DNA of 64,000 nucleotides from Flagellimonas amphidinii (GTDB taxonomy: Bacteria > Bacteroidota > Bacteroidia > Flavobacteriales > Flavobacteriaceae). The position numbers and the translations under genes were made by a program. Location: positions 62,001 through 126,000 of the forward strand of contig NZ_JABFNN010000027.1 in assembly GCF_013090115.1 (NCBI RefSeq), given 5' to 3'. Under the pieces are notes generated by a model, which had not been told where the DNA came from, made no database searches, and saw only the letters and a list, made by a program, of their open reading frames with translations. Positions 17,238 through 27,533 of this stretch are shown here, piece by piece. Positions within the stretch are counted from its first letter, which is position 1; each line of letters begins with the position of its first letter.

Positions 17238-19409
17238 TCATCGTTTTAAGGTAAAATGTTTTTTTATAATTCTACCATCCTTCAAACTCAGAACGAACCA
17301 ATAATCGCTTGAGGGCAATCTTCGTCCATTTAGGGTTCCATCCCACCCAATTTCGTTGGCTGTCAACTGTATCAAGAACTTACCATACCTATCAAAAATT
17401 TGGATATTGGCATCGGAAAATCCTTGAATATCATCTATATGCCAGTAATCATTCACTCCATCGTTATTGGGGGTAAAAAACTTCGGATAATCCAAAACAA
17501 ATATCTCCTTTGTAACGGTTCCACATCCATCAATATTTCTAACAAATATGCTATGGGTCCCGCCTGGAACATTTGAGAAAATATTGCCTTGCTGGTAATA
17601 CAATCCGTCAATCGAATATTCAACATTATTTGTTTTCGAGGTAAGCACTTCCACCGTGTTATTTGTTGAAAAATCACTGATGCGAACCTCTTCAATTATT
17701 GGAATCTGGGATTCTTTAACAGTAAATAAAAATGTTTTATCGCAACGAATACCGTTATCTGCTTTGCCAACAGAAAGAGAATAATTACCCCCTGTTGTCA
17801 AGACTACTTCATACGAATTTGATAATACATCTCCTTCTTCATCCTGCCATTGCCAAAAATCCCATGCGGTATCTGCGGTTAATGTCAATTTGGTTTCGGG
17901 ATGGCACAAATGATATTCTTCTTCCAATCCAATATCCAGAGGTTCACTGACAATCAGGTCAAAACTGGTTTCAAAAAAACATTCTGAATCTTTTTCATTG
18001 GTTATTCTCACAAAAATGGTCTCCCGAAAAGGGACATTGTTCTGGTATATTGTCGGCAAAGAATTTGGAAGCTTGTTGCCGTCCATATCAAAATATGCAA
18101 TCTCAACACCAGTTTGTCCATCTATTAACTGTAATTCAATATCAGTAATGTCAAAAGTAGCATAGCCCCCACCCTCATCACAAGCGTAGAGATTAAGAGG
18201 TTTATTGATCACTGGTATTGACAGCACCTCAAACTGGAGAAGGGTCTCGGCAAAACAATCGGTTTTAGGATTCGTGACCCTTATGATAATTGTTTGGCTT
18301 TTAGGTTCCGTATTTTGAAACGGATTGGGAAGCGGAGACTGCAATGGATTACCTTCAATATCAAAATATAAAACCTCCAAACCTGTTTGTCCTCCTAAAA
18401 CTGTGGCCTCTACGTTTGATGTATCAAATGTCGAAGAAATTCCTGATCCTTGAATTTCTTCACATGAAAAAAAAGTACTTACGGGATATGCTCGTACTGG
18501 ATCAGAAACTTCAACAGATTTCACAATATTGAATTGCCTCCCGGTATTGGTCGTTACCGTCACCATGACAGTATAAATTCCCGCTAAGGTGAACTCGTGT
18601 AGTGGTTCAAGATCCGTGGCATTATTACTTGTTCCCGAATCAGCATCCCCAAAATCCCATTGGACCTCGACAATACCATCAATATTGGTAAGGTTAAAAT
18701 CTACTTTAAGGTCAGTGCAATTGGTTTTATGTTCTATCTCAGGTTCCTCAGTAGAACTAAGCTCACCAAAGACCTTGAGATAATAGTTTGCATCCGGAAA
18801 CCCAAATTCAGTTGTTGTTGCATAGGTAAACGGAGCACATCCGACAGGATGAAACCAGGATGGCCCAGTTTCATCCTCAGTGCTTGCAATGAATATCACA
18901 TTGGGTCTTGTAATGGTTTCCTCTACTTCAATAAGGATGCGATTTGTATTATTTGGCACAACTATGGGATCATCAAAATAGATAGTCAAATTTTGAAAAG
19001 AACCTGTTCCAAAAACGACTGAGGGATCATTGAGTTCCACAGTCTGGCTAGACCCAAGCAAATTGGCCTGTGGGAAAGAATCCGGAAAATCATCATCAAT
19101 TATATAGACGTTGAAGCGCACAAAAATTGGATCCCTATTGAAGATTCCAAGAGCGATGTTAATCTCGGCTCCATTGATCGTTAGTCCACTATTTTGGGAA
19201 ACACCGAAATCTTGCAGCTCAAAAACCCTACCCCAATTGTTTGCAGGATTACAGAAAAACTTGGGACTGGGCACTATGTCACCAACATTATGATCCAACG
19301 TAATTTGGGTGAAAGCTGCACAAGGAAAAAAAAGAAGTGCAACCATTAAGCTTGTCCGTACTATGGAGCATTTTTTAATCTTAGACAAGGGATATTGATT
19401 CTTGACCAA
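17238..19409 (-). CDS. Secreted PKD-domain protein with T9SS type-B (gliding) C-terminal domain
   Basis: 723 aa. An N-terminal signal (hydrophobic LMVALLFFPCAAF, residues 21-33) follows a longish basic n-region, so a later start is possible. After a jelly-roll-like first 200 residues comes a PKD-like domain (about 240-305, VQWDFGDADSG and AGIYTVMVTV). Repeated modules then follow (FDITDIELQLIDGQTGVEIAYFD, given here as a description of a repeat seen twice). The last 85 residues are a type-B sorting domain opening FFTPNNDGVNDYW and ending YWFVLSLKDGR, directing export by the type IX system and attachment outside. Divergent from the large adhesin gene. Ligand unknown. Confidence 0.85.
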   Translation of the reverse strand: MVKNQYPLSKIKKCSIVRTSLMVALLFFPCAAFTQITLDHNVGDIVPSPKFFCNPANNWGRVFELQDFGVSQNSGLTINGAEINIALGIFNRDPIFVRFNVYIIDDDFPDSFPQANLLGSSQTVELNDPSVVFGTGSFQNLTIYFDDPIVVPNNTNRILIEVEETITRPNVIFIASTEDETGPSWFHPVGCAPFTYATTTEFGFPDANYYLKVFGELSSTEEPEIEHKTNCTDLKVDFNLTNIDGIVEVQWDFGDADSGTSNNATDLEPLHEFTLAGIYTVMVTVTTNTGRQFNIVKSVEVSDPVRAYPVSTFFSCEEIQGSGISSTFDTSNVEATVLGGQTGLEVLYFDIEGNPLQSPLPNPFQNTEPKSQTIIIRVTNPKTDCFAETLLQFEVLSIPVINKPLNLYACDEGGGYATFDITDIELQLIDGQTGVEIAYFDMDGNKLPNSLPTIYQNNVPFRETIFVRITNEKDSECFFETSFDLIVSEPLDIGLEEEYHLCHPETKLTLTADTAWDFWQWQDEEGDVLSNSYEVVLTTGGNYSLSVGKADNGIRCDKTFLFTVKESQIPIIEEVRISDFSTNNTVEVLTSKTNNVEYSIDGLYYQQGNIFSNVPGGTHSIFVRNIDGCGTVTKEIFVLDYPKFFTPNNDGVNDYWHIDDIQGFSDANIQIFDRYGKFLIQLTANEIGWDGTLNGRRLPSSDYWFVLSLKDGRIIKKHFTLKR

Positions 19410-19838
19410 AATATGGCTTATTATAACCCATAAAACTAGGGCAAGCCTTTACAGAAACAATCCCATGTCCTTTTAACGGAATGTTTCACCCATTCTTTGG
19501 AAAAACATTCATAGCCTTATTATGAACAGGCCAAAGCAGTAAAAACTGCACATTGGGTTTTATCAAAAAACAAGTTTCGAAACAAAATACCCCGACATGT
19601 CCATAACGGATGTACCGTTCGATTTTTCGGACAAACTGCAAAAGTCTATCTTAAATTGCCTTTCCGAAAAGAAAAAGGATATAGCCTTTAAACAAATAGA
19701 AATTACCTATTAAAGGATAATATACTTCCATCGCTTACTTGCCTGCATACCTTTGATAACGAATTGATTACAAGCAAAAAACATGTTTTATCGATTCAAT
19801 ATGTAAACCCAATCATCATCGAACCTAAATTCTTGATC
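19410..19838. promoter_or_regulatory. Divergent intergenic region with inverted repeat
   Basis: A 429-bp spacer between two divergent surface-protein genes. It holds the inverted repeat AACGG-ATGTA-CCGTT (19605-19619), whose halves also resemble single LytTR half-sites (ACCGTTCGA on plus from 19614, TCCGTTATG on minus). A -7 box TACCTTTG lies at 19748-19755. No small gene seen. Confidence 0.45.
19748..19755 (+). promoter_or_regulatory. -7 box of the large adhesin gene
   Basis: TACCTTTG matches TAnnTTTG. It predicts a leader of roughly 75 nt to the ATG at 19839. No good -33 TTG at the expected distance. Confidence 0.4.
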
Positions 19839-22800
19839 ATGGATTTAAAACGCCTACTTTATCTTGTTTTCATATGGATTTCAGTTGTTATTGCGACACA
19901 CGCACAATGCGACGCGGATAATTTTACTGCAACGATGATCCCTGGAAATTGCCCTGCGGATGGAACCATAAGCCTGTCACTTCCAGGAGGCCCACCCTGT
20001 ATTGGATGGCAGGCCATATTGACCAACCCTAGCGGAGTGGAGACCATTCGAAACATTCCTTCGAACGGAGGCCCTGTTGATTTTAACTCCTTGGCCGTGG
20101 GGGACTATACCGTAAGATTGGTCAATGGTCCAACGGAAATACCCTATCCTAACAATCCGGTTCAGGTGACCACCACCTACCAAAATATGAACATTTCAAG
20201 TACGAACCAAGCGCCAAGTTGTCGAAGTGCGGCCGGCCAATACACTCCAAATGGAACTTTGGCAATTACCATTGATAATGGGGGTACAGGCCCTTTTCTA
20301 TATGAAGTAACCTCAAGTTTTGGACCTCAAAGCTTCGGCCCTACGGCAAATACTTCTCATACTTTTGGAAATATGGAAGGTGGGGAAGCGATTTCCTTTA
20401 CGGTCACTGATGTGGGATGTGGTGTATCCCAAACACAAGATCCGGTAATAGTCACAAACAATACAGCAGCATCAAACTATTACATCGCCAATTATAGTAG
20501 AAGGTGCTTACCGGAATGTGATAGATTTGATGTGGACTTTGCCATATTTGTCTATTCTACAGACGGGCAGAACGCGGTGCAACTCCCGGGCAACGCCACC
20601 ATCAGTATCAATGGAGGAACACCTCAAAACCTATCATTCGTTAATATCAACGGGAGAACAGTAAACTTCAACTATCCCCCGGGCTTGACTGAAAATGACA
20701 CCTATGAGCTCATATTCAATGATGGTTGTGATACTTTTGGAACAACGGATGCTGCCCCGGCCATGGACAATGACCATCTGAATGTAATTCCATCATTGTC
20801 CTACAGTGCTACGACCTGTTCTTTCTCACATTCGGTCAACGTTACTTCCGCAAGTTTCACAGGGATTGCCAGAGGCGAAGATGCTGTTTCCTATTTTTGT
20901 AGTTCCAATGCTTCCAATAGCATAACGCTAGAACAGGAAATTTCACCGGGCGCATGGGTCACTATCCTATCAACCAGCTCCCTGAACATAAACCATAGAC
21001 TTTCCATTCCCTTGCCCGGCCAAGGACATTATAGGGTCACCGGGACCGATCCATGCCATACCATAACCCGTGAATTTGATACCCTTGATGAACTAAATCC
21101 ATTGAATGAAACGGAGATACTTACGTCAAGTTCTATTTTGGAGGGAACAGGAGCAATTGTGATCGATAGAATGCAAAGTGGTGGAAGTTCTGCTCCTATC
21201 CCCACTACCACATACGAGATACGTCCAGTTCCGTTTGTGTCCAGTATGACCATTACACCAAACCAACCCTTTAGTTTGGCCGGATCCTATACTATTGATT
21301 TCCCAGTGGTCTATACCACCTCTATAAACCGATCTTATATAGGGGATCTACCACTTGGTGATTATGAAATCAACATGACAGATGTATGCGGCAACCAAAG
21401 ACTGCTTTTACATACCGTATCGACCCCCTCCCAGTATAACCCATCGATAGATGTAGTCAACGGATGTGCAAATTCCTCCAGCATCGTTTATGATATGGAT
21501 CCCAGGTTTGTGGCAAGTACCACAAATAACCGTGCAGGTGTCGAGTTATGGACCAATGATGGAAATGGCGGACTTGGCATGCTGGTACAGGGTGACATTC
21601 CTCCTGATGGACTTTCTGGTACTTTCAACAATGTTACATCCGGAGATTACATTTTAAGGTTTACCAACATCAATTTTAGGTCAAATAATCTGAATGAAAA
21701 TTTTTCGGCCGTCACACTAAGTAATGATGATAGGGAATATCGAACATCTGTTACCGTAGCTCCTTTCCAAAACATCACTGCCACTAGCAACGGTGCCTTC
21801 TGTGACCTCAGTAATGCTTCTTCCGGTTTTATATTCTCAGAAATCACAGGAGGTACTCCCGTTTACCCTATGACCTATGAATTATTTGATGTCTCCAATC
21901 CGTCAATTGCCCTACAGACACACGTAGAGACCGACACATCCGTGACCGATCATCTCTTTCAAAATGTACCTGAAGGCAATTACCAAGTCCGTATAAGTAC
22001 TCCTTGTGATGGCTTGGATTCCAATATCGAACTTATACTGGCTCCGATACAGCCATCCATAGCTGCAGATAGTAATGGTGTCTTATGTGCCCCCGGTGGA
22101 GATGTTGACCTATCCATTGACCTATCTGAAAGCCTATTTGATATTGTCTGGACGGACAATCAGGGCAATACCGTGGGCACGGGATCTCAAGTCACTGCTT
22201 CGGTTACCGCTACTACTATATTTACAGCCACCTATGAATTCAATCCCCAATTCTGTACTTCAACTGTGATAAACTCAAATTCGGTACAGATACAGATAGA
22301 CCTTCTCCCGGAACTTGCTCAAATAGGTTCCGAAAGCACCACTTGCAATGTTTCAGGGGCCGATTATTCATTAACAGTAGAACTTACGGGCACTCCACCC
22401 TATACTGTTACGGGTACAGGTGCTCCCGGGGTGTTTACTGGCAACATCTGGACTTCCGACCCGATTCCGGCAGGTACAGATTACAATGTGAGTTTTGAAG
22501 ATGTGAATACCTGTAGTGTATTGACCGTATCGGATATTGCCCCTATTTGCTGTGTGTTTCAGGTCACTTGTCCCACATTCCCTGCCATGATCGTGGAATG
22601 TTATGACGACCTGCCATCAGCCACAAGTCTGACCGAAGCGGAGTTTGAGGCCTTGGGGAATGCCGATGGTTCCATTGGGGACATTCCTTGCGGAATCATT
22701 GAGATAACCGCTTCCAATAGTCCAGATACGGGAACCTGTGTTGCAAGAACCATTGCTAGGACCTATACCATTACCAAATATGAGGATGCCAACAATAATG

Positions 22801-23903
22801 GCATCAGGGATTTAGGTGAAGATACCGTATTGAATACCTTGAGCTGCCAACAAGACATCATGGTTGTAGATACACAAGCTCCAGTATTTGTGGAAAGCTT
22901 GCCTTTCGACACTGCGACCACTTGTAATGAGGTGCCCATTGCTGCCACGTTGACCGCAATGGACAATTGCGACTCCAATGTGCAGGTGGTTTTTGACGAA
23001 ACTACTACTAATGATTCTAATTGTGCCATCGGTTATACCATTACAAGGATATGGACTGCAATGGACTGTGCTGGCAACCAGAACACACATATCCAAATCA
23101 TTACTGTTCCGCCTACTGGACCTATTATGGCCGATTATGATGAGGAAATCACCATCATCTGTGGAGAGGAAATACCACCAGTTCCCGACCTTTTCTTTAC
23201 AGGGGGATGTGGGGACTATGTGGTGAATTTTACCGAGGAGACCATATTGTCTGGAAATACCGATGACTTCATGATTGAACGTCTTTGGGAAGTTACCGAC
23301 TCTTGTGGGAACGTGGAACTGTTCCAACAGATCATTACCGTGGTACAACCCGAAAGGGAGTCGGTGACCATTGATATCTGCATCGAGGATGACAGTATTG
23401 ACCTCATTGGTCATTTGCCATCTTCTTTCGACACCAATGGGACATTTGAGGTTGTATCTGGGGACGGAACTTTGAATGGAAGCACTTTCGACCCTTCCAG
23501 TTTTGGGATCGGGGAGCATCAAATCGCTTATAGCTCTACCGAGGGGACCTGTAAATACTTTATGGATTTTACGATACGTGTCAACAGTGATTGCGTCCCT
23601 TGCAATGCCTCGGAGATTGTTGCCTCGAAGACGGTAACCGCCAACTCGGATGGCGTCAACGACTTCTTCGAAATCAAAGGGGGCGAGTACTGCAACTATG
23701 TGTTCGGATTACGGATGTTTAACCGATGGGGACAAATCATATACGAATCGGACAATTACAGAAATGATTGGAGCGGTTTTTCCCCGAACAATGCCTTTGG
23801 CAGTTCGCGTACTTTACCTTCCGGCACATACTATTACATCATAACGGTCCAAAACCATGAGGTCGAACCCATCAATGGATTCATTTATTTAGGTGCGGAC
23901 TAA
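19839..23903 (+). CDS. Large SprB-like surface adhesin with T9SS type-B C-terminal domain
   Basis: About 1354 aa from the ATG at 19839, which gives signal peptide MDLKRLLYLVFIWISVVIA then THAQ. Repeated beta-modules with PxGDYTVR- or GNYQVRIS-type ends (about 30-110, 560-700) resemble SprB repeats. A cysteine-rich HYR-like stretch (about 895-1120) carries CPTFPAMIVECYDD and TAMDNCDSNVQVVFDE. The C-terminal 90 residues are a gliding-type sorting domain (TVTANSDGVNDFFEIKG, FGLRMFNRWGQIIYES, LPSGTYYYIITV). Such proteins are carried to the surface by type IX secretion and used for adhesion or gliding. It is first in a run with PorP/SprF- and OmpA-type genes, the usual partner arrangement. Confidence 0.85.
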   Translation: MDLKRLLYLVFIWISVVIATHAQCDADNFTATMIPGNCPADGTISLSLPGGPPCIGWQAILTNPSGVETIRNIPSNGGPVDFNSLAVGDYTVRLVNGPTEIPYPNNPVQVTTTYQNMNISSTNQAPSCRSAAGQYTPNGTLAITIDNGGTGPFLYEVTSSFGPQSFGPTANTSHTFGNMEGGEAISFTVTDVGCGVSQTQDPVIVTNNTAASNYYIANYSRRCLPECDRFDVDFAIFVYSTDGQNAVQLPGNATISINGGTPQNLSFVNINGRTVNFNYPPGLTENDTYELIFNDGCDTFGTTDAAPAMDNDHLNVIPSLSYSATTCSFSHSVNVTSASFTGIARGEDAVSYFCSSNASNSITLEQEISPGAWVTILSTSSLNINHRLSIPLPGQGHYRVTGTDPCHTITREFDTLDELNPLNETEILTSSSILEGTGAIVIDRMQSGGSSAPIPTTTYEIRPVPFVSSMTITPNQPFSLAGSYTIDFPVVYTTSINRSYIGDLPLGDYEINMTDVCGNQRLLLHTVSTPSQYNPSIDVVNGCANSSSIVYDMDPRFVASTTNNRAGVELWTNDGNGGLGMLVQGDIPPDGLSGTFNNVTSGDYILRFTNINFRSNNLNENFSAVTLSNDDREYRTSVTVAPFQNITATSNGAFCDLSNASSGFIFSEITGGTPVYPMTYELFDVSNPSIALQTHVETDTSVTDHLFQNVPEGNYQVRISTPCDGLDSNIELILAPIQPSIAADSNGVLCAPGGDVDLSIDLSESLFDIVWTDNQGNTVGTGSQVTASVTATTIFTATYEFNPQFCTSTVINSNSVQIQIDLLPELAQIGSESTTCNVSGADYSLTVELTGTPPYTVTGTGAPGVFTGNIWTSDPIPAGTDYNVSFEDVNTCSVLTVSDIAPICCVFQVTCPTFPAMIVECYDDLPSATSLTEAEFEALGNADGSIGDIPCGIIEITASNSPDTGTCVARTIARTYTITKYEDANNNGIRDLGEDTVLNTLSCQQDIMVVDTQAPVFVESLPFDTATTCNEVPIAATLTAMDNCDSNVQVVFDETTTNDSNCAIGYTITRIWTAMDCAGNQNTHIQIITVPPTGPIMADYDEEITIICGEEIPPVPDLFFTGGCGDYVVNFTEETILSGNTDDFMIERLWEVTDSCGNVELFQQIITVVQPERESVTIDICIEDDSIDLIGHLPSSFDTNGTFEVVSGDGTLNGSTFDPSSFGIGEHQIAYSSTEGTCKYFMDFTIRVNSDCVPCNASEIVASKTVTANSDGVNDFFEIKGGEYCNYVFGLRMFNRWGQIIYESDNYRNDWSGFSPNNAFGSSRTLPSGTYYYIITVQNHEVEPINGFIYLGAD

Positions 23904-23979
23904 TATAATCATCAACAGATAACAATCCTATGAACCCCAAATTAATATGCCATCAATTTATTGATAGCAATACTAAACC

Positions 23980-24897
23980 ATGGAAAGCATGAAAACAATA
24001 CATAAATGTCTAATCTCGATTATAGCCCTGTGCGGTCTTGTTGTAAGTGGACAACAACTGCCCCAGTTCACACAGTACATGTTCAACACCATTTCCGTGA
24101 ACCCTGCTTATGCAGGAAGCAGGGAAGGAATCAATGTAACGGCTCTGCACCGCAACCAATGGGCTGGTCTCAACGGAAATCCGACCACTAGCACCTTTTC
24201 GTTCCACACTCCCATGAACAACGAACGTGTGGGACTGGGTCTATCTTATATTTCTGACCAATTGGGCTTTGAGAACACCAACTATGTATATGGTGATTTC
24301 TCGTATACCGTTCCCATGACCGAGGAAGTTAAGCTCTCATTTGGGCTAAAAGCGGGGTTCACCAACTATAAATTGGAAAACCCAGATATAACCGACCCCT
24401 TCTTCAATGCCAATTTCAACAGTTGGAAACCAAATTTTGGCACCGGGGTTTACTTGAGCAGTAATAGGTGGTACATTGGTTTCTCTACGCCCAGGATTTT
24501 GAACACCGATTTGAACGAGGGGGAATTCCAAGCCTTGGAACGAAACAGCTATTATGCAATCGGGGGGCTCGTCCTAGATCTTTCCGCGGACATTAAGTTC
24601 CGTCCCGCTTTTATCACAAAATTCACGAATGGAGCACCTTCCACCTACGATATTACCTCTAGTTTCTTATTCAATGAAAAACTATGGGTAGGTGCGTCTT
24701 ACCGGTTCAATGATGCATCCAATTTTGGGGCTTTTGTCGACTTTCAAATCTCAAAGAACATACGACTGGGCTATGCCTATGATGTGCCCACTTCAACCAT
24801 TAGACCATACTCCGGCGGGACACACGAGGCCATTCTCATTTTTGAACCAAGATTGCCCAAAAAGACCCGTTTGTATAGATCTCCCAGATATTTTTAA
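23980..24897 (+). CDS. PorP/SprF-family type IX secretion membrane protein
   Basis: 305 aa (302 if translation starts at the ATG at 23989, MKTIHKCL). After a signal peptide ending VVSGQ it opens with LPQFTQYMFNTISVNPAYAGS, the PorP/SprF hallmark. A predicted outer-membrane barrel follows (VGLGLSYISDQLGFENT, LSFGLKAGFTNYKL). Family members hold or deliver specific type-B cargo at the outer membrane; SprF does so for SprB. Located 76 bp after the adhesin, so it is most likely its dedicated partner. Confidence 0.92.
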   Translation: MESMKTIHKCLISIIALCGLVVSGQQLPQFTQYMFNTISVNPAYAGSREGINVTALHRNQWAGLNGNPTTSTFSFHTPMNNERVGLGLSYISDQLGFENTNYVYGDFSYTVPMTEEVKLSFGLKAGFTNYKLENPDITDPFFNANFNSWKPNFGTGVYLSSNRWYIGFSTPRILNTDLNEGEFQALERNSYYAIGGLVLDLSADIKFRPAFITKFTNGAPSTYDITSSFLFNEKLWVGASYRFNDASNFGAFVDFQISKNIRLGYAYDVPTSTIRPYSGGTHEAILIFEPRLPKKTRLYRSPRYF

Positions 24898-24908
24898 ACC
24901 CTTATCCC

Positions 24909-26891
24909 ATGAAACCTGATAGCATCACTTCTATTTTTTTGTTCTTTGCTCTGTTTGGAGCATTGTCCCTGAATGCCCAATCGATTGTCCAAAAAAGAGC
25001 GGATCAATTGTTCTATAAATTCGCTTATGCCAAGGCCATTCCTGAATACGAAAAAATGACCAATGGGAAAAACGCCCTGCATGCCCATCAACGTTTGGCC
25101 GAATGTCATTTATTCTTAAGGGACTTTGAAAAGGCCCTGCCCCATTTTGAACAGTTTATCAATGAACCCGAGACCCCAACCCACTATTACTTCGAGTATG
25201 CCATGGCCTTGAAAAGTTCCGGAAAAGAAAAAGCCGCATTGATGTGGTTGAAACGCTACGGGAAATTGCATAAAAAAGATAAAAGGGTCAAGCAGTTCCT
25301 CAAAGATGGAAATTTGGCCTCTGTAGTCTTCAATAGCAAGGAACAATACGATTTGGAGCCTGTCCATTTCAATACCGAGTATAGCGAGTTTGGAGCTTTT
25401 GTCCATGATGGACAACTCTATTTTAGTTCCAGTCGCAAGGAGAAATCCTCTGAAAACACCTATGGCTGGAACGATGAGTCCTGGTTGGATATTTTTCAGA
25501 TTACTGAGAGTAGCACCTCAGAAGTCCCTCGTAAATTTGAGGGAGATATCAATTCCAGGCTCCATGAAAGTTCCATGGTCTTTTCCACGGATTATAAGAA
25601 CGACACCATCATTTATTTCACAAGAAGCAATTATTTCAACGACAAAGAAAGTTTTTCCACACGCAGAACGGAGGATAGAAATATTGAAAAACAGAACAAT
25701 TTGAAAATCTTTAGGGCGGATAAGGTGGATGGCCAGTGGAAGGTCACCCGGAGCTTAAAGACCAATGCCGATCATTATTCCAATGGGCATCCTACTGTAA
25801 ATTCAGACAGGACCCTATTGTATTTTGCTTCGAACAAGCCTGGCGGATATGGGGGAACAGATATCTATTACTGTAAAATCCATCCAAGGGGAGGCGTTGG
25901 GCATCCCATAAATGCGGGACCAATTGTAAATACGCCAGGTAACGAAATGTTCCCGTATGTAAACAATGAGGGGCAGCTTTTCTTTTCCTCGGATGGACAT
26001 GTCGGCTATGGTCAATTGGATGTCTTTGCCACCGTAGCCGATGAAAATGGAAACATAAAGGAAGTGGTGAACTTGGGAAAACCCTTGAACAGTGAAAAGG
26101 ATGATTTTGGGTATTATGCACTTGACAATGGGATAGATGGTTATATAAGTTCCAATAGAAAAGGAGGGAAAGGAAACGATGACATATACAAATTTAGGTT
26201 TACTCCTTCACTTGATCTGGAGGGAACGGTCACAGATGCGGTAAACCTTCAAACCTTGGACAGCGTGCAGATATCCTTGTACGACCAAACGACGGGCAAT
26301 TTGGTCAATAGGGTAATAACGGATGAAAATGGGAGGTATGAAATGTCTATTGATAGACACAGGGCCTACATGATAGAGGCTGTACGAAAAACGCATCCGC
26401 ATAAACATATGTACTTCAATACTTTTACCACACCAAGATCTACAAAGCGGATTTCCAAAGATATTCAGTTGGAACCAGTACTGGACTTGAAGATTCTGGC
26501 CGACCTGAACAAAATCTATTTTGATTTTGACAAAAGTGATATAAGGCCTGATGCCGCCCATGAATTGGACAAAGTGGTCAAATTGATGACAGAGACCTAT
26601 CCTGAAATGATCATCCGTTTGGAATCCCATACCGATCCAGTGGGCAGCCATACATACAATGATAACCTGTCCGAAGCCCGTGCCAGATCAACATATGAGT
26701 ATTTGATAGCCAGTGGAGTTCCTAAGAATCAAATCCTATCCTATAAAGGGTACGGAAAGCGTAAACCCATCAATGATTGTACAGGAAGAGGAAACTGTTC
26801 CGCAGAAGAACTGGAGCTGAACAGAAGGACTGAATTTCCGATCATTCAAATCAGTGAGGCCCAACCCAACACGGCACTGGCCAAAGAGTAG
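24909..26891 (+). CDS. PD40/OmpA-family envelope protein of the adhesin operon
   Basis: 660 aa. Signal peptide to about residue 23 (LSLNAQ), then TPR-like helices (about 25-125, with AKAIPEYEKM and ALPHFEQFIN). PD40 beta-propeller blades follow (about 150-430, LYFASNKPGGYGGTDIYYC), then a carboxypeptidase-regulatory-like domain (about 435-520). The OmpA peptidoglycan-binding domain closes it (about 535-645, YFDFDKSDIRP, LESHTDPVGS, ELNRRTEF). This architecture accompanies PorP/SprF in type IX gene sets and probably links the outer-membrane complex to peptidoglycan. It starts 11 bp after the PorP/SprF gene, so co-transcription is near certain. Confidence 0.9.
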   Translation: MKPDSITSIFLFFALFGALSLNAQSIVQKRADQLFYKFAYAKAIPEYEKMTNGKNALHAHQRLAECHLFLRDFEKALPHFEQFINEPETPTHYYFEYAMALKSSGKEKAALMWLKRYGKLHKKDKRVKQFLKDGNLASVVFNSKEQYDLEPVHFNTEYSEFGAFVHDGQLYFSSSRKEKSSENTYGWNDESWLDIFQITESSTSEVPRKFEGDINSRLHESSMVFSTDYKNDTIIYFTRSNYFNDKESFSTRRTEDRNIEKQNNLKIFRADKVDGQWKVTRSLKTNADHYSNGHPTVNSDRTLLYFASNKPGGYGGTDIYYCKIHPRGGVGHPINAGPIVNTPGNEMFPYVNNEGQLFFSSDGHVGYGQLDVFATVADENGNIKEVVNLGKPLNSEKDDFGYYALDNGIDGYISSNRKGGKGNDDIYKFRFTPSLDLEGTVTDAVNLQTLDSVQISLYDQTTGNLVNRVITDENGRYEMSIDRHRAYMIEAVRKTHPHKHMYFNTFTTPRSTKRISKDIQLEPVLDLKILADLNKIYFDFDKSDIRPDAAHELDKVVKLMTETYPEMIIRLESHTDPVGSHTYNDNLSEARARSTYEYLIASGVPKNQILSYKGYGKRKPINDCTGRGNCSAEELELNRRTEFPIIQISEAQPNTALAKE

Positions 26892-26927
26892 TGATTATTC
26901 CATACAATGGACAAAACAAAACGATAG

Positions 26928-27485
26928 ATGGATCAAAAAGCCCTTTTATCAAAAACTGAATCAAGAAAATCTACTGGAGGGATATATTTAAGCCCAAAAT
27001 CGTGCATAAGAAATACCTTAAACAATACAAAGGTATTTAACCGATTGGATTTTAATATGCCTTCCAATGCTCCACAAGAAGTAAAAAGAGCATTCATGCC
27101 CAAACCAATTACCATGCAAGGAACGATAGACTTTATGATATATGACAAGCAAGGCCCTATGAGCAATGCGATTAAGCATGTTTTAAAAAACACTGAAATC
27201 AGTATACATCGCCTCAAGAAGGTTTCGGAAATTAAAAATACCTTTAAGAAAAGAACAACTACCAATTTTATTTTTATCATGTTCGTTTTTAATGAAGTAT
27301 TCGAGTTTATGGACTATTTGGAGTTGGAAACCTTTGGTGTCCCCATTGTTTTTGCGCCCACAAACAAACGTTGTTATGAAAGGCTTTGCGAAATCGAACA
27401 TATTTGGGTGATGGACGTATCCCGGAACAAACAGGAATATATCCAACAGATCAATGATTTTTTAGACATATTGCAACCTAATTGA
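26928..27485 (+). CDS. Unknown 185-aa protein, possible degenerate receiver (pseudo-REC)
   Basis: No named family recognised. The last 125 residues alternate hydrophobic strands and helices in receiver-like order: DFMIYD, NAIKHVLKN, ISIHRLKK, IKNTFKKR, FIFIMFVF, FEFMDYLEL, VPIVFAPT, HIWVMDV and EYIQQINDFLDIL. The third strand (FIMFVFNE) lacks the phospho-acceptor Asp while the fourth ends in a Thr-like position. That suggests a phosphorylation-independent receiver. The first 60 residues are basic and unassigned. It lies between the OmpA-type gene (36 bp) and the LytTR regulator (48 bp), same strand, so probably one transcript. The fold assignment is inference. Confidence 0.5.
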   Translation: MDQKALLSKTESRKSTGGIYLSPKSCIRNTLNNTKVFNRLDFNMPSNAPQEVKRAFMPKPITMQGTIDFMIYDKQGPMSNAIKHVLKNTEISIHRLKKVSEIKNTFKKRTTTNFIFIMFVFNEVFEFMDYLELETFGVPIVFAPTNKRCYERLCEIEHIWVMDVSRNKQEYIQQINDFLDILQPN

Positions 27486-27533
27486 TTGATTATATTCGTA
27501 GTGGAAAACTAAAATCACGACATAACCATTTTC

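Noticed and set aside
22812-23522. 236-aa minus-strand open frame
   Set aside because: Antisense to the large adhesin; explained by its codon pattern, with no domain or start context.
25792-26651. Minus-strand frames of 109 and 147 aa
   Set aside because: Antisense to the OmpA-family gene and of unnatural composition.
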